Of a DNA stretch of 8,922 nucleotides, positions 6,797 through 8,922 are shown in pieces. Origin of the DNA: SIG440 sp045592585 (GTDB lineage Bacteria > Bacillota > Clostridia > Monoglobales > Monoglobaceae); contig JAZNVB010000052.1 in the NCBI GenBank assembly GCA_045592585.1, forward strand, positions 1-8,922, given 5' to 3'. Each line of letters begins with the position of its first letter. The stretch's first letter is position 1. The translations under genes and the position numbers were made by a program. Under the pieces are notes generated by a model, which was given only the letters and a program-made list of their open reading frames with translations, ran no database searches and was not told where the DNA came from.

Positions 6797-8167
6797 GTGA
6801 AAACGACAAAACTTGTAAAGGACTTTACAATCGGGAGCATACCTAAACAATTATTTAATCTGATGATACCGTTTATGCTTTCAAATGCTCTGCAGGTAAT
6901 TTATTCAACAATTGATATGATTATTGTTGGGCAATATGTTGGTACTGCGGGACTTTCTGCAGTTTCACAATCCAGCCAGATAATGAATTTCGCCACAATG
7001 GTGTGTCTTGGTTTTTCAAACGGAGGACAAGTTTTGATTTCTCAGGCAATCGGGGCAGGAAAGAAGAAGGAAACAAACAGTATAATCGGTACACTTTTTA
7101 CGGTTATTCTTGCTATGGGTCTGCTTTTTTCAGTTGCAATCATCTTCTCAAAAGGTTTGATAATAAAAGTAATGAACATTCCTGTCGAGTCTGTTGCTAT
7201 GTCAAATGACTACCTGATAATCTGTGGACTTGGTATGGTATTTACCGCAGGATACAATCTGGTTTCGGCAATACTGCGTGGTATGGGCGACTCTAAACGA
7301 CCACTTTTGTTTATTGCCATTGCATCGGTGGTAAATCTTATTCTTGACATACTGTTTACCGGTATGTTGGGATGGGGAGTTGCCGGTGCTGCCTGGGCTA
7401 CAATAATCGGTCAGGCGGTATCATTTATATTTTCAATTTGTTATCTTTATAGAAATAAGGAAGAATTTGGCTTTGATTTTAAGTTTTTAAGCTTTAAACC
7501 CGTTATTAAATATGTAAAAATGATATTAGGACTTGGAACACCTATGGCAATTCAGTCGGGCTTCATAAATATTTCCATGCTGTATGTTAATGCGTTGATA
7601 AATTCACTTGGCGTTGTTGAATCTGCAACTTTTGGTGTTGGTGTAAGGATTGATGATATTATGAATAAAATATCAATGGGTATTCAGTATGCTGCTCTTC
7701 CGATGATAAGCCAGAATATTGCCGCCAAAAAGTTGAACCGTGCAAAGTCTGTTGTTCATTCCGCCTGGATTTTTTCATCAATCTTTACTGTAGTTTTTCT
7801 TTCATTATATTTATGCTTCGGAAGACAACTGTTTATGATGTTCTCGGATGATGTGGCGGTGCACAACCTTTCATCAACCTTTATAAAGGCTATTGTGTGG
7901 CTGTTTATTCCTTTTGCTGTAATGCGGGGTACGGGTGCATTTATTCAGGGTATAGGAAATGTGAAGTTCGGAATGGTACTTTCAATTCTTGATGGTGTTG
8001 CGCTGAGAATTGGTTTAAGTTGGCTTTTTGGTATATATTTCAAATTTGGATTTTATGGTTTTGTTCTTGGGTACGCATTAGCACCTTATGGGTATGCAAT
8101 TCCGTCGCTTATATATTTCCTGAGTGGAATATGGAAAAGACGCAAAGTTCTTGCGGATGATATATGA
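6797..8167 (+). CDS. MATE family efflux transporter
   Basis: A membrane antiporter of the multidrug and toxic compound extrusion family, which expels organic cations, drugs or metabolites using a sodium or proton gradient. About 456 residues with roughly twelve hydrophobic helices in two similar halves is the normal size. The N-terminal segment TIGSIPKQLFNLMIPFML, followed by STIDMIIVGQYVG, is the characteristic first-helix region; RGMGDSKRPL in the N-terminal half and the similarly placed GTGAFIQGIGNVKFG in the C-terminal half reflect the internal duplication. The start is uncertain: the GTG at 6797 has AAAGGA 13 bases upstream; the ATG at 6785 is only one base from it; and the TTG at 6752 coincides with the predicted transcription start. 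The substrate cannot be inferred. Its own promoter and a terminator bracket it, so a link to DNA repair next door is not implied. Confidence 0.92.
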   Translation: MKTTKLVKDFTIGSIPKQLFNLMIPFMLSNALQVIYSTIDMIIVGQYVGTAGLSAVSQSSQIMNFATMVCLGFSNGGQVLISQAIGAGKKKETNSIIGTLFTVILAMGLLFSVAIIFSKGLIIKVMNIPVESVAMSNDYLIICGLGMVFTAGYNLVSAILRGMGDSKRPLLFIAIASVVNLILDILFTGMLGWGVAGAAWATIIGQAVSFIFSICYLYRNKEEFGFDFKFLSFKPVIKYVKMILGLGTPMAIQSGFINISMLYVNALINSLGVVESATFGVGVRIDDIMNKISMGIQYAALPMISQNIAAKKLNRAKSVVHSAWIFSSIFTVVFLSLYLCFGRQLFMMFSDDVAVHNLSSTFIKAIVWLFIPFAVMRGTGAFIQGIGNVKFGMVLSILDGVALRIGLSWLFGIYFKFGFYGFVLGYALAPYGYAIPSLIYFLSGIWKRRKVLADDI

Positions 8168-8170
8168 TAT

Positions 8171-8211
8171 AAAAACTGCTTGGTTTGAGTTTTGTCAACT
8201 AAGCAGTTTTT
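8171..8211 (+). terminator. Terminator after the MATE gene
   Basis: AAAAACTGCTTGGTT (8171-8185) pairs with AACTAAGCAGTTTTT (8197-8211), 15 pairs with one G-U, around an 11-base loop. Five T bases end the stem. It starts 3 bases after the MATE stop codon. The A-rich left arm means it could also act on the other strand. Confidence 0.85.
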
Positions 8212-8271
8212 GCTTTGTAACCAAATTTTTAGCTCAGAATATACTGAAAACAAAAGGATTGGTGGTCTGGA

Positions 8272-8445
8272 ATGTTTAAAAAGCGAAGATGTTGCTGCCG
8301 CAATAACTTTAAAAGCTTGGGTTTGTTTTTTATCGCAATAGGTGTGGGTTTGTTTTTGGCGTATGCAATACCCAGATATCTTTTGATAACCTTGCTTGGA
8401 TTGGCTTTGATTGGGACAGGAGCATGTATTGTTGCAAAAAAGTAA
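8272..8445 (+). CDS. Small cysteine-rich membrane protein (hypothetical), upstream of spoVM
   Basis: A 57-residue open frame from ATG 8272 to TAA 8445. The N-terminus MFKKRRCCCRNN is strongly basic with three adjacent cysteines (C7-C9). Two hydrophobic stretches follow, about residues 16-33 and 37-55, split by Pro34-Arg35 and rich in glycine, and the protein ends in Lys-Lys. This suggests a two-helix hairpin with both ends inside the cell by the positive-inside rule. A GGTGG (8261-8265) lies 6 bases before the start, with AAAAGGA further up. Only 15 bases separate it from the spoVM-like gene and there is no terminator between them, so the two are probably one operon. I recall similar small glycine-rich membrane proteins in Clostridia but know no function. 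A role in sporulation is inference from position alone. Confidence 0.75.
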   Translation: MFKKRRCCCRNNFKSLGLFFIAIGVGLFLAYAIPRYLLITLLGLALIGTGACIVAKK

Positions 8446-8460
8446 AAAGGAGTTGATTAA

Positions 8461-8544
8461 ATGAAAATCGTTGTTGTAAAAGCCCCAAAAATCTTAAGAG
8501 GAATTTTAAAAAGTATATTCAAGATAAAAAACGAAACAGATTAA
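8461..8544 (+). CDS. spoVM: Stage V sporulation protein M (SpoVM-like peptide)
   Basis: A 27-residue peptide with a near-ideal ribosome binding site (AAAGGAG, 8446-8452, 8 bases before the ATG). It aligns without gaps to Bacillus subtilis SpoVM (26 residues, from memory MKFYTIKLPKFLGGIV...): shared are Met1-Lys2, Lys7, Pro9-Lys10, Leu12, Gly14 and Ile15, then an amphipathic, basic C-terminal half. In Bacillus, SpoVM is made in the mother cell, inserts as an amphipathic helix into the outer forespore membrane, recognises its curvature and anchors the coat protein SpoIVA; Pro9 matters for this. The convergent neighbour rpmB strengthens the call, since as I recall spoVM and rpmB are also adjacent in Bacillus. 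Its presence indicates a spore-forming organism or a recent descendant. Such short genes are commonly left out of automated annotation. Confidence 0.88.
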   Translation: MKIVVVKAPKILRGILKSIFKIKNETD

Positions 8545-8591
8545 AGTACATATGTAATTAAGAATGAATTGTTCTAAATAAAATACAAAAC

Positions 8592-8629
8592 AAAAAAGCC
8601 ATAGGTGCATAACAGCACTTACGGCTTTT
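8592..8629. terminator. Two-way terminator between spoVM and rpmB
   Basis: AAAAGCC (8594-8600) and GGCTTTT (8623-8629) pair, and an inner stem TAGGTGC/GCACTTA (8602-8608, 8615-8621) extends it around a 6-base loop. On the plus strand it ends in TTTT for spoVM; on the minus strand it ends in TTTTTT for rpmB. The internal irregular pairs (8601/8622 and 8604/8619) swap between mismatch and G-U wobble depending on the strand. Confidence 0.85.
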
Positions 8630-8647
8630 GCCTTTTGTGTTTGAGTA

Positions 8648-8836
8648 TTAAACGGCTCTCTGTACTTTGCCTGATCTCAAGCATCTTGAGCAAGCATAAA
8701 CTCTTTTGGGAGTACCGTCAACAACTGCTCTTACCCTTCTGATATTAGGCTTCCAGGTTCTGTTTGCACGACGATGTGAGTGAGAAACCTTGATTCCAAA
8801 CTTTAATTCTTTTCCGCAAATTTCACATTTTGCCAT
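8648..8836 (-). CDS. rpmB: 50S ribosomal protein L28, zinc-ribbon form
   Basis: A structural protein of the large ribosomal subunit. The 62 residues match the normal L28 length and sequence: MAKCEICGKELKFG, then SHSHRRANRTWKPNIRRVRA, a basic rRNA-binding core. Two Cys-x-x-Cys pairs (C4/C7 and C49/C52) make this the zinc-binding version; some bacteria also carry a cysteine-free copy used in zinc shortage, but none is in this window. The ATG at 8836 is chosen over an in-frame start at 8863 because GGAGGTGG (8844-8851) sits 7 bases upstream and MAKCEICG is the usual beginning. It has its own strong promoter and ends at the terminator shared with spoVM. Confidence 0.98.
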   Translation of the reverse strand: MAKCEICGKELKFGIKVSHSHRRANRTWKPNIRRVRAVVDGTPKRVYACSRCLRSGKVQRAV

Positions 8837-8881
8837 TATATATCCACCTCCAATTAAAATCATAATAAATCAACTTAAAGT

Positions 8882-8910
8882 ATTATAACAGAATATTTTT
8901 ACTTTTGCAA
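8882..8910 (-). promoter_or_regulatory. Promoter of rpmB
   Basis: On the minus strand, TTGCAA (8905-8910), a 17-base spacer, then a perfect TATAAT (8882-8887) with TGT directly before it (an extended -10). The transcript should start near 8875, giving a leader of about 39 bases. It is the strongest-looking promoter in the window, as expected for a ribosomal protein gene. Confidence 0.8.
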
Positions 8911-8922
8911 GTGTTTTTACAA

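Noticed and set aside
8238..8245. AATATACT as a sigma-E type -10 box for the spoVM operon
   Set aside because: It resembles the sporulation -10 consensus, but no matching -35 element is found at the proper distance. Spatially plausible, not supported enough to annotate.

Overview
The window looks like chromosomal DNA from a low-GC, spore-forming member of the Clostridia. The evidence is A/T-rich coding, strong AAGGAGG-type ribosome binding sites, bacterial -35/-10 promoters, a der-plsY-gpsA cluster, and a tiny spoVM-like gene lying tail to tail with rpmB, as I recall it does in Bacillus. The exact genus cannot be told from this sequence. Most of it is ordinary core genome, and I see no insertion sequence, phage, CRISPR array, tRNA or rRNA.

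Layout. Bases 27-3527 (minus strand) hold a tightly packed operon, der-plsY-gpsA-flavin reductase family gene: a ribosome-assembly GTPase, two enzymes of glycerophospholipid synthesis (GpsA makes glycerol-3-phosphate, PlsY acylates it) and a small FMN-type oxidoreductase. A 130-base divergent promoter region (3528-3657) separates it from a sodium-coupled amino-acid transporter (NSS/SNF family, 3658-5028), which ends at a hairpin. Bases 5129-6734 hold a Y-family DNA polymerase (UmuC/UvrX type) overlapping a YolD-like gene, a common Firmicutes translesion pair. A consensus promoter buried in the end of the yolD-like gene precedes a MATE efflux transporter (6797-8167), again closed by a strong hairpin.

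Bases 8272-8544 hold two very small genes that are easily missed: a 57-residue cysteine-rich membrane protein and a 27-residue SpoVM-like sporulation peptide. They converge on rpmB (ribosomal protein L28, zinc-ribbon form, minus strand), and a shared two-way terminator lies between them.

The two points most worth attention are these. First, the Y-family polymerase has valine (V108, codon GTC) where the family's catalytic aspartate is expected, while the other catalytic residues and a clamp-binding QLSLF motif are intact. Second, spoVM is preceded by an uncharacterised small membrane protein that may be a sporulation partner.
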